This document shows, in pieces, positions 1-8,554 of a stretch of DNA of 64,000 nt (position 1 is the stretch's first letter; each line of letters starts with the position of its first letter). The position numbers were made by a program, and so were the translations under genes. Origin of the DNA: Streptomyces amritsarensis (GTDB lineage: Bacteria > Actinomycetota > Actinomycetes > Streptomycetales > Streptomycetaceae); assembly GCF_001953875.1 (NCBI RefSeq), contig NZ_MQUR01000014.1, forward strand, positions 37,356 to 101,355. The letters are read 5' to 3'. The notes beneath the pieces were generated by a model, which saw nothing but the letters and a program-made list of their open reading frames with translations, was not told the origin of the DNA and did no database searches.

Positions 1-2
1 CC

Positions 3-380
3 GACGTCCGGGCGGTGATGCGCGACGGCCTGATGCGCCAGGTGGTGCTGCACCTCTCGGGTGCCGGTTTCAGCGCGCTCGGCATCATGAACCGCCTGTC
101 CGGATCCAACGAGGAGGTCCTGGAGGTCTCCGGGGCCGACACCAAGCGGCAGGTCGTCAACCTGGCCGAGGTCATCGACCACAAGGGCCAGCCCACCGTG
201 CGCCGGCGCGGGGACTGGGTGCCCGTCGCCCGCCAGCGCGGCATCGAGCAGGTGGTGGACCACTTCCTGCAGGCGGTCGCGGCGGGCCGGACGCTCAGCG
301 CGCGCGACGCCCTGCTCACCCACGAGCTGTGCGAGCTGGTGGTGAACTCGGCTCTGGAACAGGCGGGGAAGGCCTCCTGA
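3..380 (+). CDS. Gfo/Idh/MocA-type oxidoreductase, C-terminal part (truncated by window edge)
   Basis: Only the last 125 codons are present; the frame is open to the left edge. The sequence reads like the C-terminal substrate-binding half of Gfo/Idh/MocA NAD(P)-dependent sugar dehydrogenases: beta-strand segments around VVLHLSGAG and EVLEVSGADTKRQVV, then an ending rich in QVVDHFLQAVAAGR and RDALLTHELCELVV, which resembles the usual FxxAV..G....A..A..T..LVE helix. The Rossmann NAD-binding domain would lie upstream, so substrate cannot be judged. The 3' end overlaps the 3' end of the convergent lnt gene by 65 bases. Confidence 0.72.
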   Translation, partial: DVRAVMRDGLMRQVVLHLSGAGFSALGIMNRLSGSNEEVLEVSGADTKRQVVNLAEVIDHKGQPTVRRRGDWVPVARQRGIEQVVDHFLQAVAAGRTLSARDALLTHELCELVVNSALEQAGKAS

Positions 381-1890
381 GCGAACGGGCGCCGACCGCA
401 CCGCAGGCGAAGGCCAGGGCGGCGAGGGCCGCGGTCACCGGCCAGTCCCCGAAGCGGACGTAGAGGGTCGAGCCGCGGGCGAGCGGCACCTCGTACACCT
501 CGGCGGTCCGCGCCGACGTGGGCAGGGGGGACCCGATGGGCTCGCCCGACGGGCCGTTCACGACGCTGACCCCGGTCAGGGTCGCGTGTACCATCGGGCG
601 GCCGTTCTCCGCCGCGCGCAGGGCCGCCAGGGAGGCGTGCTGGGCGGGTGCCCAGCTCTCCTGGAAGGTGGAGGTCGCCGACTGGGCGATCAGCAGGGAG
701 GCCCCGTCGCGGGTGAGGCGCCGGCTCATGTCGGGGAACGCGGACTCGAAGCAGACCAGCGGGCCGAGACGGACGGCCGTGCCCCCGTCGCGTCGTCCCG
801 GCAGGTCCATGACCACCGGGGCGTCCCCCTGCATCCGGTCCTCGCCGGCCGCCCTGCCGACCGAGGTCGCCCAGCCCAGCAGCGCGCGGGCCGGCACGTA
901 CTCCCCGAAGGGGACCAGCCGCATCTTGTCGTAGCGGTCACCCGTCGGGCCGCCCGGCCCGACCAGTACCGCGCTCTTGTAGATCCCGGGGCGGTCCGCC
1001 CGCCGCGCGTCGACGTTCACCAACAGCGGGGCCCCGACCTCCGCGGACAGCGCCGCCAGCCGGCGCGCCAGGTCCGGGCGGGCCGCCAGGTCCTCGCCCA
1101 CACTGCTCTCGCCCCACACCACCAGGTCGACCCGCTGCCCGGACAGGGGCCGGGTCAGCCGCTCACCGGCAGCGAACCTCCGCTCCGCGCTGTCGGGCCC
1201 GTCGGGCACCGGACCGGGCTGTACGACGGCCACGCGCAGCACGCCCGCCTCCGCGGGCCGGGCCGCCCACACCCACACCGCGCCCGTCAGCAGCGCACAC
1301 CCGGTGAGCCCGGCCACCGCCGGCACCCGTGCCCCGGGTACGGCGACCAGCAGCACCAGGGCGCAGTTCACCGCCACCAGCAGCAGGCTGATCAGCCACA
1401 CCCCGCCCACCGACGCCAGCCGCAGCGCCGGCGGGACCTGCCACTGACTGGCCCCCAGCAGCCCCCACGGCCCGCCCAGCCCCTGCCAGGAGCGGACCAG
1501 CTCCGACAGCAGCCACCCCGCCGGTACGAGGACCATCGCGCAGGCCGCCCGGCCCGCGGACGGGCGGCCGCCGAGCAGCCGCCGCACCAGCAGCGCCCAG
1601 GGGATCCACAGCACCCCCAGCAGAGCGGCCACCGGGACCAGGAACACGTGCAGGCTCGGCAGCAGCCAGTGGTGCACCGCCAGGATGAACCCGACGCCGC
1701 CGAGCCAGCCCTCCAGCGCCGCCCGACGCCCGCCGGGAGCCGACCTCAGCAGCAGCATCCAGGGCACGAGGGCCGCGTAGGCGAACCACCACAGCGCCGG
1801 CGCGGGGAACGCGAGGGCCGGCAGCGCCCCGGCGGCGACCGCGGCGGGCGCGCGCCAGCGGCGGGACCACCCGTCGTGCTTCGGGATCAT
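316..1890 (-). CDS. lnt: Apolipoprotein N-acyltransferase
   Basis: Integral membrane enzyme that N-acylates the lipid-modified cysteine of lipoproteins with a phospholipid acyl chain. The 524-residue protein has hydrophobic helices over about residues 15-210, then a nitrilase-like (CN hydrolase) domain at about 215-475 and a last membrane helix near 485-505, the Lnt architecture. The triad is visible: Glu261 in VVWGESS, Lys322 in YDKMRLVPFGEY and Cys380 in PLVCFES, very close to E267/K335/C387 of E. coli Lnt. I chose the ATG at 1890 because the family's hydrophobic N-terminus begins just after it and upstream codons are Arg/Pro-rich noise. The 3' end overlaps the convergent oxidoreductase. 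Streptomycetes usually carry more than one Lnt paralogue, so its share of the activity is unknown. Confidence 0.93.
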   Translation of the reverse strand: MIPKHDGWSRRWRAPAAVAAGALPALAFPAPALWWFAYAALVPWMLLLRSAPGGRRAALEGWLGGVGFILAVHHWLLPSLHVFLVPVAALLGVLWIPWALLVRRLLGGRPSAGRAACAMVLVPAGWLLSELVRSWQGLGGPWGLLGASQWQVPPALRLASVGGVWLISLLLVAVNCALVLLVAVPGARVPAVAGLTGCALLTGAVWVWAARPAEAGVLRVAVVQPGPVPDGPDSAERRFAAGERLTRPLSGQRVDLVVWGESSVGEDLAARPDLARRLAALSAEVGAPLLVNVDARRADRPGIYKSAVLVGPGGPTGDRYDKMRLVPFGEYVPARALLGWATSVGRAAGEDRMQGDAPVVMDLPGRRDGGTAVRLGPLVCFESAFPDMSRRLTRDGASLLIAQSATSTFQESWAPAQHASLAALRAAENGRPMVHATLTGVSVVNGPSGEPIGSPLPTSARTAEVYEVPLARGSTLYVRFGDWPVTAALAALAFACGAVGARSLRRPSPPVPEPSSPPARTARG

Positions 1891-1969
1891 GGCGCGCCTC
1901 CGCTTCCAGTGTGGCAGTGCCGGCACCGACCGCCCTGCGGGCCGCGCGGGCGGGGCCCGCAGGGCACGC

Positions 1970-2437
1970 TCACACGGCCATGTGCCGCCACTTCTCGTGC
2001 ACGGTGACGCGCGTGAGCCGCCAGCCGTCCCGGGTGCGGGCCAGGGCGAACGTGTAGCGGCCGGCGGCCACGAAGTTCGGGGAGGTGACCGTGCCGTCCG
2101 CCTCCGGCGCCGCCAACCGCATCGGGTTGAGGAAGTCGGCCCGGACCTCCGCGCTGTCACCGGGCGAGCCGGCGACGTCCTCCAGCCGGATCGACCGGTT
2201 GACGATCAGGTGCTGGCGCACGGGGAAGAGCTCCATGGTCTGCGCGAGCCACTGCGCCACCTGCCCCGCCGGACCCTCGATCCCGCCCGCCGAGCTGTAG
2301 TCGGCCCGCCCGCCGGCGGTGAACAGGGCCCGGTACGCGGCCCAGTCGCCGTCGTCGACGGCCACCGCGTAGCCCGTGACCACGTCGTCGATCGCCAGCC
2401 GGTCCATCACCGTCGCCAGATCCACACGCTGAGTCAT
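1970..2437 (-). CDS. SnoaL-like / NTF2-fold protein
   Basis: 155-residue cytoplasmic protein of the SnoaL-like (NTF2-superfamily) cone-shaped fold. Typical marks are the N-terminal helix MDRLAIDDVVTGYAVAVDDGDWAAYRALF, the R-H-L-I-V-N-R strand in the middle, and a C-terminal sheet ending in GWRLTRVTVHEKW. Family members are small polyketide cyclases, isomerases or dehydratases, and many have no known reaction, so substrate is open. Start: ATG at 2437; a GTG at 2458 in the same frame would add seven residues. It lies 79 bases upstream of lnt on the same strand and could be co-transcribed, with no functional link evident. Confidence 0.8.
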   Translation of the reverse strand: MTQRVDLATVMDRLAIDDVVTGYAVAVDDGDWAAYRALFTAGGRADYSSAGGIEGPAGQVAQWLAQTMELFPVRQHLIVNRSIRLEDVAGSPGDSAEVRADFLNPMRLAAPEADGTVTSPNFVAAGRYTFALARTRDGWRLTRVTVHEKWRHMAV

Positions 2438-2506
2438 CGGGTCAGTGTGGGGCTGCACGGGCGCCAGGCCAAGGGGCGTGCGCCGACCGGATCTCCGCGC
2501 GGCCCG

Positions 2507-2683
2507 TCAGTGGCCGGAACGGGCCTCCCGCTGACGGACCACGACGAGGAACGCGTCGCTGGCGAGATCCATGACCACCTCGGCCGGCACGCCCTCGCGC
2601 ATCCGCTGCGCCGCATACTCCTCGGCGGGCCAGCTTCCCCGCGGACTTCCGGCCGGAAAACGCTCCAGTACCACGCGCCCCAT
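2507..2683 (-). CDS. Small hypothetical protein (58 aa)
   Basis: Short ORF starting at ATG 2683 with a purine-rich ribosome site (AGGGGG) about six bases upstream. The product is soluble and charged: N-terminal MGRVVLERFPAGSPRGSW, a helix WPAEEYAAQRMREGVP, then a strand VVMDLASDAFLVVVRQ. Third codon positions are almost all G/C, which supports real coding. I do not recognise a domain. It sits between the uppP terminator and the SnoaL-like gene and probably has its own transcript or reads into the downstream minus-strand genes. Confidence 0.6.
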   Translation of the reverse strand: MGRVVLERFPAGSPRGSWPAEEYAAQRMREGVPAEVVMDLASDAFLVVVRQREARSGH

Positions 2684-2732
2684 GGGACACCCCCTGCTGC
2701 TTGCCTTCCGCTCTCTTCGTGAACAACGACGC

Positions 2733-2766
2733 GGAGGCCGCCCGGGAACGTTCCCGGGCGGCCTCC
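2733..2766 (-). terminator. Perfect 34-nt palindrome after uppP
   Basis: GGAGGCCGCCCGGGAAC followed by its exact complement gives a 17-bp uninterrupted palindrome 31 bases beyond the uppP stop. It is the expected intrinsic terminator of uppP. There is no strong U-tract, as is usual in Streptomyces. Confidence 0.7.
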
Positions 2767-2797
2767 GATTCACGCGAAGAGGTGGAATCCGGCCCCG

Positions 2798-3676
2798 CTA
2801 GGAGCCCGACTCGCCGGCGTGCGGGCTCAGCACGCCCATGCCGATCAGCACGAACAGCAGGATGCCGAGCAGGATCCGGTAGATCACGAAGGGCATGAAG
2901 CTCTTGGTGGTGATGAACTTCATGAACCACGCGATCACGGCGTAGCCCACGACGAAGGCGATGACCGTCGCGAAGACCGTCGGGCCCCAGGAGATGTGGC
3001 CGGGCTCCTCGATCACGTCCTTGATCTCGAAGGCGCCCGAGGCCAGCACGGCCGGGATGGCGAGGAGGAAGGAGTACCGGGCGGCCGCCTCGCGGGTGAA
3101 GCCCAGCAGCAGGCCGCCGGAGATCGTCGCGCCGGACCGGGAGACACCCGGGATCAGCGCCATCGCCTGGCAGAAACCGAAGATCAGACCGTCCTTGACG
3201 CCGAGCTGCTGGAGCGTCTTGCGCTCACGGATCGCCCGGTGCCGGCCGCCCTCCTCGTCGCGCGCGGCCAGCCGGTCGGCGACGCCCAGCACGATGCCCA
3301 TCACGATCAGGGTCGTGGCCGTCAGCCGCAGGTCGCGGGCCGGGCCGACGATCGCGTCCTTGAAGACGAGGCCGAGGATGCCGATCGGGAGCGAGCCGAC
3401 GATCACCAGCCAGCCCATCTTGGCGTCCTGTTCGGAGCGCAGGGCCTTCGTGTACAGGGACCGGAACCAGGTGGAGACGATCCGCGCGATGTCCTTGCGG
3501 AAGTAGATCAGAACGGCGGCCTCGGTGCCGATCTGGGTGATGGCGGTGAAGGCCGCTCCTGGGTCGTGCCAGCCGGCGAATGCCGCGGTCAGCCGCAGGT
3601 GGGCGCTGGAGGAGATCGGGAGGAACTCCGTAAGCCCCTGGACGAGACCGAGGATTAGGGATTCGAACCAGCTCAT
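2798..3676 (-). CDS. uppP: Undecaprenyl-diphosphatase
   Basis: Polytopic membrane phosphatase (BacA/UppP family) that converts undecaprenyl diphosphate, released on the outer face by cell-wall polymerisation, back to the monophosphate carrier. The 292-residue length is normal for the family. Both catalytic signatures are present: Gln13 and Glu17 in QGLTEFLPISSSAHL and the phosphate-binding loop PGVSRSG at 176-182 with Arg180. Hydrophobic segments cover the rest, including a C-terminal pair around 240-285. ATG 3676 starts directly with MSWFESLILGLVQG, the canonical N-terminus. A perfect palindromic terminator follows. Overexpression of this family gives bacitracin resistance in other bacteria. 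Confidence 0.96.
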   Translation of the reverse strand: MSWFESLILGLVQGLTEFLPISSSAHLRLTAAFAGWHDPGAAFTAITQIGTEAAVLIYFRKDIARIVSTWFRSLYTKALRSEQDAKMGWLVIVGSLPIGILGLVFKDAIVGPARDLRLTATTLIVMGIVLGVADRLAARDEEGGRHRAIRERKTLQQLGVKDGLIFGFCQAMALIPGVSRSGATISGGLLLGFTREAAARYSFLLAIPAVLASGAFEIKDVIEEPGHISWGPTVFATVIAFVVGYAVIAWFMKFITTKSFMPFVIYRILLGILLFVLIGMGVLSPHAGESGS

Positions 3677-3724
3677 GTCGGGGTGCGCTCGTCCTTGTGA
3701 TCGTCGGGCAGTTCGGGTCCGATG

Positions 3725-4453
3725 CTAGGGCCCGTGCGAAGCGCCGCTGACCACTGGGGGGTGCTGGGAGGTCAGTTCATACGCCGGACCGCCGGTCCGA
3801 GGGGGTGCGAGGCGGTGCCTTTTGCGCCAGCCGACGACTCCCGCGGCCACCACGGAGACCACGATGAAGCCGAACGAGATGAGGAACGCGGGGGATCCCG
3901 GGGAGGACGCGCTGGCCCCCGCGATCACGTACGCCGTGGTGTTCGGGACCACGCCGAGCGCCGTCGCGAGCAGGAACGGAGCCCAGCCGCAGCGGGACAC
4001 CGCAGCACAGTAGTTGGCCACCACGAAGGGCACTCCGGGGAAGAGCCGCACCGCCAGCATCGAGCGGAACCCGTGCCGGCTGAGCTGCCCGTCGGCCGCT
4101 TCCAGCCACCGCCCGCGCAGGAACGGACGCAAAGCCTCCTGGCCCATGACCCGGCCGAGCCCGAAGGCGATGCCGGCGCCCAGCACGGTGCCCCCGACCG
4201 CCGCGACGAGGCCGAACTGCGTGCCGAAGACGGCTCCCGCGGCCAGGTTGAGCAGGGGGCGCGGCACGAACGCCGCCGAGCACACGCCGTACGCGGCTGC
4301 GAAGAGCAGGACAGCCGCGCCCACCGGGAGACCCGGGGGCCAGCCCTCCGAGAGGATCCGCTGGGGCTCGTAGACCAGCACGCTCACGCCGGCCGCCGCG
4401 AGCAGCACGACGAGCAGCGCGAGCCGGGTCCACGGCGCGAGGAGGAGGGACAT
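3725..4453 (-). CDS. TVP38/TMEM64 (DedA-superfamily) membrane protein
   Basis: 242-residue membrane protein with the VTT (SNARE-associated) domain. Hydrophobic helices lie near residues 8-28 and 43-65, a re-entrant region contains VPRPLLNLAAGAVFG, the conserved RLFPGVPFVVANY segment lies near 135-150, and a last helix ends at WRKRHR near 210. The family is linked to polyprenyl-phosphate or phospholipid scrambling, which would fit with the neighbouring uppP on the same strand, but the two genes are 48 bases apart with no overlap and the link is inference. The C-terminal 35 residues are a polar tail. Start ATG 4453. Confidence 0.85.
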   Translation of the reverse strand: MSLLLAPWTRLALLVVLLAAAGVSVLVYEPQRILSEGWPPGLPVGAAVLLFAAAYGVCSAAFVPRPLLNLAAGAVFGTQFGLVAAVGGTVLGAGIAFGLGRVMGQEALRPFLRGRWLEAADGQLSRHGFRSMLAVRLFPGVPFVVANYCAAVSRCGWAPFLLATALGVVPNTTAYVIAGASASSPGSPAFLISFGFIVVSVVAAGVVGWRKRHRLAPPRTGGPAYELTSQHPPVVSGASHGP

Positions 4454-4502
4454 CCCGGGAGACTAGCCCAGCCTTGCGGCATTGCGCCGTAATCTGGGCC
4501 TC

Positions 4503-5219
4503 ATGCTGTCGAACGACGGGCGACCCCCGAGGGTTCCCCGCAGCGCCCTCGCGGACACCCTGCTGGAGCGGCTGACACAGGCGTACGCGCCCGCGGCCGA
4601 TCCCGCGCGGGCCGCGGCCATGACCGCGTACATGCGACACGTCGCCCCCTTCCTCGGCATCCCCGCACCGCTGCGCCGGGAACTGTCGAAGACAGTGACG
4701 AAGAACACGCCCCGCCCCACGCAGGCGGACGTCGCGGCGCTCGCGCTGCGCTGCTGGCGGCTCCCCGAGCGGGAGTACCACTACTTCGCGGTGGACTACC
4801 TGCGCCGCCACGTCGGCACCTGCTCCGCCGGGTTCCTCCCGGTCGTCCGCCAGCTGATCACCACCGTCCCCTGGTGGGACACCGTCGACCTGCTCGCCGC
4901 GCACACGGTCGGCCCGCTGGTGGCCGCCGACCGCGGCCTCGCGCCCGTGATGGACGAGTGGATCGGGAGCGAGGACCTGTGGCTCGCCCGCACCGCCCTC
5001 CTGCACCAGCTCCGCTACAAGGACGCCACCGACACCGGCCGGCTCTTCGCCTACTGCCGCCGCCGGGCCGGCCACCCGGACTTCTTCCTCCGCAAGGCCA
5101 TCGGCTGGGCCCTGCGCGAGTACGCGAAGACGGACCCCGAGGCGGTGCGCGCCTTCGTCGACGCCGAACGCGCCGCCCTGTCCCCGCTGTCCGTCCGGGA
5201 AGCGCTCAAGAACTGCTGA
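4503..5219 (+). CDS. AlkD-like DNA alkylation repair protein
   Basis: 238-residue all-helical protein of the DNA alkylation repair family (HEAT-like repeats), which excises alkylated bases such as 3- and 7-alkylpurines. Family marks are the N-terminal MRHVAPFLGIPAPLRREL segment, the LPEREYHYFAVDYL helix, TTVPWWDTVDLLA with the paired tryptophans, and FFLRKAIGWALREYAKTDPEAV near the C-terminus. ATG 4503 gives the normal N-terminus; a longer in-frame start at 4482 would only add seven residues. It is divergent from the TVP38 gene with a 49-base gap. Catalytic activity is not proven by sequence alone, since some members only bind DNA. Confidence 0.88.
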   Translation: MLSNDGRPPRVPRSALADTLLERLTQAYAPAADPARAAAMTAYMRHVAPFLGIPAPLRRELSKTVTKNTPRPTQADVAALALRCWRLPEREYHYFAVDYLRRHVGTCSAGFLPVVRQLITTVPWWDTVDLLAAHTVGPLVAADRGLAPVMDEWIGSEDLWLARTALLHQLRYKDATDTGRLFAYCRRRAGHPDFFLRKAIGWALREYAKTDPEAVRAFVDAERAALSPLSVREALKNC

Positions 5220-5283
5220 GCCCGGGCGGGTTCACCCGGTAAACCATTCGACGGGCGCGGGGCGGTCCGGCAGGATCGGGGAC

Positions 5284-5394
5284 ATGTCCCGGTATGCCTT
5301 CCCCGCAGCGCCGTCCGCAGTCGCGGACGCGCCGAAGGCTGCCGCATTCGCGGACGCACCCGTCCCCACCGCATTCGGCGGCGCACGAAGCTGA
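5284..5394 (+). CDS. Candidate 36-aa leader peptide upstream of tuf3
   Basis: ATG 5284 opens a 36-codon frame ending TGA 5394, 89 bases before the EF-Tu start. The product is Ala/Pro-rich and contains a near-repeat ([20 protein letters not shown]) that comes from a 17-bp imperfect DNA repeat. Most third positions are G/C, but A is over-used in GCA codons compared with neighbouring genes. A weak Shine-Dalgarno-like AGGA lies about 9 bases upstream. It could be a real small protein, a translated leader affecting tuf3, or chance. No family is recognised. Confidence 0.35.
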   Translation: MSRYAFPAAPSAVADAPKAAAFADAPVPTAFGGARS

Positions 5395-5483
5395 CCCTTC
5401 CCGGATCGTCCGGCGGACCCCGCAGGGGGAGGGTCGGCTCGGTTCAGGGGTCCCGTCCACGCTTCGAGCAACGGGAAGAAATC

Positions 5484-6665
5484 ATGGCCAAGACGGCCTT
5501 CGTGCGGACCAAGCCGCACCTCAACATCGGCACCATGGGTCACGTCGACCACGGCAAGACCACCCTCACCGCCGCCATCACCAAGGTCCTCGCCCGGCGC
5601 GGGGGCGCGTCCTTCGTGCCCTTCGACCGCATCGACCGGGCCCCCGAGGAGGCCCGCCGGGGCATCACCATCAACCTCACGCACGTCGAGTACGAGACCG
5701 ACACCCGCCACTACGCCCACGTCGACATGCCCGGTCACGCCGACTACATCAAAAACATGGTCACGGGAGCGGCCCAGCTCGACGGCGCGATCCTCGTCGT
5801 CTCCGCGCTCGACGGGGTCATGCCGCAGACCGCCGAGCACGTCCTCCTCGCCCGCCAGGTCGGCGTCGACCACATCGTCGTCGCGCTCAACAAGGCCGAC
5901 GCCGGGGACCCCGAGCTGACCGACCTGGTCGAGCTGGAGGTCCGCGAACTGCTCACCGCGCACGGGTACGGCGGTGACGGCGCACCCGTCGTGCGGGTCT
6001 CCGGACTCGGGGCGCTGGAGGGCGACCCCCGGTGGACGGGGGCGATCGAGGCGCTGCTGGACGCCGTGGACACGTACGTGCCGACACCCGTGCGGTACAC
6101 GGACGCGCCGTTCCTGCTGCCCGTGGAGAACGTGCTGACCATCACCGGGCGCGGGACGGTCGTGACCGGTGCCGTCGAGCGGGGCGGCGTACGCCTCGGC
6201 GACCGCGTCGCCCTCCTCGGCGGCGACGGGGAGCCGATCGAGACGGTCGTCACCGGCCTGGAGACCTTCGGCAAGCCGATGGAGTCCGCCGAGGCCGGAG
6301 ACAACGTCGCGCTGCTGCTGCGCGGGGTGCCGCGCGACGGCGTGCGCCGCGGGCACGTGGTGGCGGCCCCCGGCAGCGTGACGCCGAAGCGGCGCTTCCG
6401 CGCACAGGTGTACGTGCTCTCCGGGCGCGAGGGCGGCCGAACGACACCGGTCGCCAGTGGCTACCGGCCGCAGTTCTACATCCGCACCGCCGACGTGGTG
6501 GGGGACGTGGACCTCGGCCTCGCGGGTGTCGCCCGGCCCGGTGAGACGGTCACAATGACCGTCGAGCTCGGACGGGACGTCCCGCTGGAGGCGGGGCTCG
6601 GCTTCGCGATCCGCGAGGGCGGCCGGACCGTCGGCGCCGGGACGGTGACGGCCGTCCTGGGCTGA
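5484..6665 (+). CDS. tuf3: Divergent elongation factor Tu (tuf3 type)
   Basis: 393-residue translational GTPase that delivers aminoacyl-tRNA to the ribosome. Its N-terminus [27 protein letters not shown] and C-terminus [14 protein letters not shown] are EF-Tu, with the P-loop at 19-26, DMPGH at 81-85 and NKAD at 136-139. It differs from housekeeping EF-Tu in several ways: VSGLGALEG replaces VSALKALEG, switch I reads [13 protein letters not shown], and residue 160, Tyr in E. coli, is His. Streptomycetes carry the main tuf1 in the str operon and, in some species, such a divergent tuf3, reported to be expressed poorly or under stress. Here it stands alone without ribosomal genes. A ribosome site GGGAAGAAATC precedes the ATG. 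Role as a back-up or antibiotic-tolerant EF-Tu is inference. Confidence 0.92.
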   Translation: MAKTAFVRTKPHLNIGTMGHVDHGKTTLTAAITKVLARRGGASFVPFDRIDRAPEEARRGITINLTHVEYETDTRHYAHVDMPGHADYIKNMVTGAAQLDGAILVVSALDGVMPQTAEHVLLARQVGVDHIVVALNKADAGDPELTDLVELEVRELLTAHGYGGDGAPVVRVSGLGALEGDPRWTGAIEALLDAVDTYVPTPVRYTDAPFLLPVENVLTITGRGTVVTGAVERGGVRLGDRVALLGGDGEPIETVVTGLETFGKPMESAEAGDNVALLLRGVPRDGVRRGHVVAAPGSVTPKRRFRAQVYVLSGREGGRTTPVASGYRPQFYIRTADVVGDVDLGLAGVARPGETVTMTVELGRDVPLEAGLGFAIREGGRTVGAGTVTAVLG

Positions 6666-6759
6666 CCCGCCCGACCGGTACCCCGCCGTGGTGGCGGCAG
6701 GAAGGCTGCGCCAGACTGCCGTCACCACAGGCATGCGCACGACGGAGGGGGCGGGCGGG

Positions 6760-7617
6760 ATGGGCGGCGGAACGGCACTGGTGCTCGGCGGCGGCGGACT
6801 GACCGGCATCGGCTGGGAATGCGGAATCCTCTACGGGCTCGCCCGCGCGGGCGTGGACCTCACCACCGCGGACCTTGTCGTCGGCACCTCGGCCGGCTCC
6901 GTGGTCGGCGCCCAGCTCACCTCCGGGCGGCTCGGCGTGCAGGAGCTGTACGAGCGCCAGCTCGGCGACGCCGCGGGGGAGGCCGTCGCGAAACTGGGAG
7001 CGGGCGTCCTCGCCCGGTACGCGCTGGCGATGGTGCGTTCACGCAACGACGCGGCCGCCTACCGCCGGCGGGTGGGGGCGATGGCCCTGGCCGCGGACAC
7101 CGGCCCCGAGGCCGAGCGCCGCAAGGTGCTGGCGGCCCGGCTGGTCTCGCACGAATGGCCCGAGCGGCGGCTCGTCGTCACCGCCGTGGACGCGCTCACC
7201 GGTGAGCTGGAGGCCTTCGACCGGGACAGCGGCAGCGGGCTGGTCGACGCGGTGGCGGCGAGCTGCGCGGTGCCCGGGGTGTGGCCCCCGGTGACGGTGG
7301 GCGAACGCCGCTTCATCGACGGAGGCATCCGCTCCGCCACCAACGCCGACCTGGCCGCGGACCACGCCCGCGTGGTGATCATCGCACCGATCTCGCTCGG
7401 CTCCGGGCTCGTCCCCGCACCGGCGGTGCAGGCCGCCCGGTTGCGCGAGGCGGGGGCGAGGGTCCTGCTCATCACTCCGTCGGCCACGGCCCGCAAGGCC
7501 TTCGGGCGCAACGTCCTGGACCCGGCCCGGCGGGACCCGGCCGCCCGCGCGGGGCTCGCGCAGGCGGCGGAGCACGCCGCCGAGGCGGCTGCCGTCTGGT
7601 CGGGCGGGACGGACTGA
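6760..7617 (+). CDS. Patatin-like phospholipase/esterase
   Basis: 285-residue serine acyl hydrolase with a Ser-Asp dyad. The glycine-rich oxyanion loop GGGGLTGIG is at 10-18, the nucleophile elbow GTSAG at 42-46 (Ser44) and the catalytic Asp187 in FIDGG. ATG 6760 is preferred because a strong GGAGGGGG ribosome site lies nine bases upstream; an upstream ATG at 6733 lacks one. No signal peptide or membrane helix is seen, so it is cytoplasmic. Substrates of bacterial patatins range from phospholipids to other acyl esters. It starts 94 bases after tuf3, with no evident functional tie. Confidence 0.9.
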   Translation: MGGGTALVLGGGGLTGIGWECGILYGLARAGVDLTTADLVVGTSAGSVVGAQLTSGRLGVQELYERQLGDAAGEAVAKLGAGVLARYALAMVRSRNDAAAYRRRVGAMALAADTGPEAERRKVLAARLVSHEWPERRLVVTAVDALTGELEAFDRDSGSGLVDAVAASCAVPGVWPPVTVGERRFIDGGIRSATNADLAADHARVVIIAPISLGSGLVPAPAVQAARLREAGARVLLITPSATARKAFGRNVLDPARRDPAARAGLAQAAEHAAEAAAVWSGGTD

Positions 7618-7705
7618 GGCCGAGCGGCCGGGCGAACGGGGCCGAGCGGCCGGGCGGGCCGAGGCCCCCGCTCCGGTACCCCGGCGCCTGCCGGACAATG
7701 GAGCG

Positions 7706-8554
7706 GTGAGCGACGAACGGATCCCGGTGATACGGGACGTGGGCCAGGGCACCGCCAAGCTGATGCCGGACGTCGACGGGGAACGGGCCTGGCTGCTGAC
7801 CGTCGACGGAGCCCCGCAGTCCTATGTGGACCTGGACGATCCGCAGCACCTGGAATTCGAGTACGTACGCCGCCTCGCGCACGTCCTGGACTGCGCCGCG
7901 GAGCCCGGGCTGCCGCTGGACCTCCTGCACCTGGGCGGCGGCGCGCTCACCCTGCCCCGCTACGCCGCGGCCACCCGGGCCGGATCCCGGCAGTCGGTGG
8001 TGGAGTTCGACGCGGGCCTGGTCGAGCTGGTCGCCGAGCACCTGCCGCTGCCGGAGGGGGCCGGGATCACCGTGCACACCGCCGACGCCCGGGCGTGGCT
8101 GGAGGCGGCGCCCGCGGGCAGCGCGGACGTGGTGGTGGCCGACGTGTTCGGCGGCTCGCGGGTGCCGGCGCAGCTGACCTCGCTGGAGTACGCGCGGGAG
8201 GCCGCCCGGGTGCTGCGGCCCGGCGGGCTGTACGCGGCGAACCTGGCGGACGGGGCGCCGTTCGACTTCCTGCGGACGCAACTGGCGAACTTCGCCGCCG
8301 CCTTCGCGCAGCTCGCCCTCGTCGCCGAGCCGTCCGTGCTGAGGGGCCGGCGCTTCGGGAACGCCGTGCTGCTGGCCTGCGACGCCCCGCTGGACGTGGG
8401 CGCGCTCGCCCGGCGGTGCGCGTCGGATGCCTTTCCCGCCAGGGTGGAGTACGGCGACGGCCTGGCCCGCTTCGTCAGGGGAGCGGCACCCGTCTGCGAC
8501 GCGGACGCGGCCCCCTCGCCGGCGCCGCCGGAGGGCGCCTTCAGCCTGGGGTGA
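7706..8554 (+). CDS. Spermidine synthase-like methyltransferase
   Basis: 282-residue Rossmann protein resembling the SAM-binding half of polyamine aminopropyltransferases. Motif I is LLHLGGGALTLPR near 73-85, the acidic strand end VVEFDAGLVELVAEH near 98-112 would bind the cofactor ribose, and VVVADVFGGSRVPAQLTS near 146-163 corresponds to the active loop. The Asp of the usual GGGDG motif is absent and the N-terminal beta domain is short, so true spermidine synthesis is doubtful. Start GTG 7706. The C-terminal 25 residues are a disordered Ala/Pro tail, and the last 14 bases overlap the convergent MFS gene. Confidence 0.75.
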   Translation: MSDERIPVIRDVGQGTAKLMPDVDGERAWLLTVDGAPQSYVDLDDPQHLEFEYVRRLAHVLDCAAEPGLPLDLLHLGGGALTLPRYAAATRAGSRQSVVEFDAGLVELVAEHLPLPEGAGITVHTADARAWLEAAPAGSADVVVADVFGGSRVPAQLTSLEYAREAARVLRPGGLYAANLADGAPFDFLRTQLANFAAAFAQLALVAEPSVLRGRRFGNAVLLACDAPLDVGALARRCASDAFPARVEYGDGLARFVRGAAPVCDADAAPSPAPPEGAFSLG

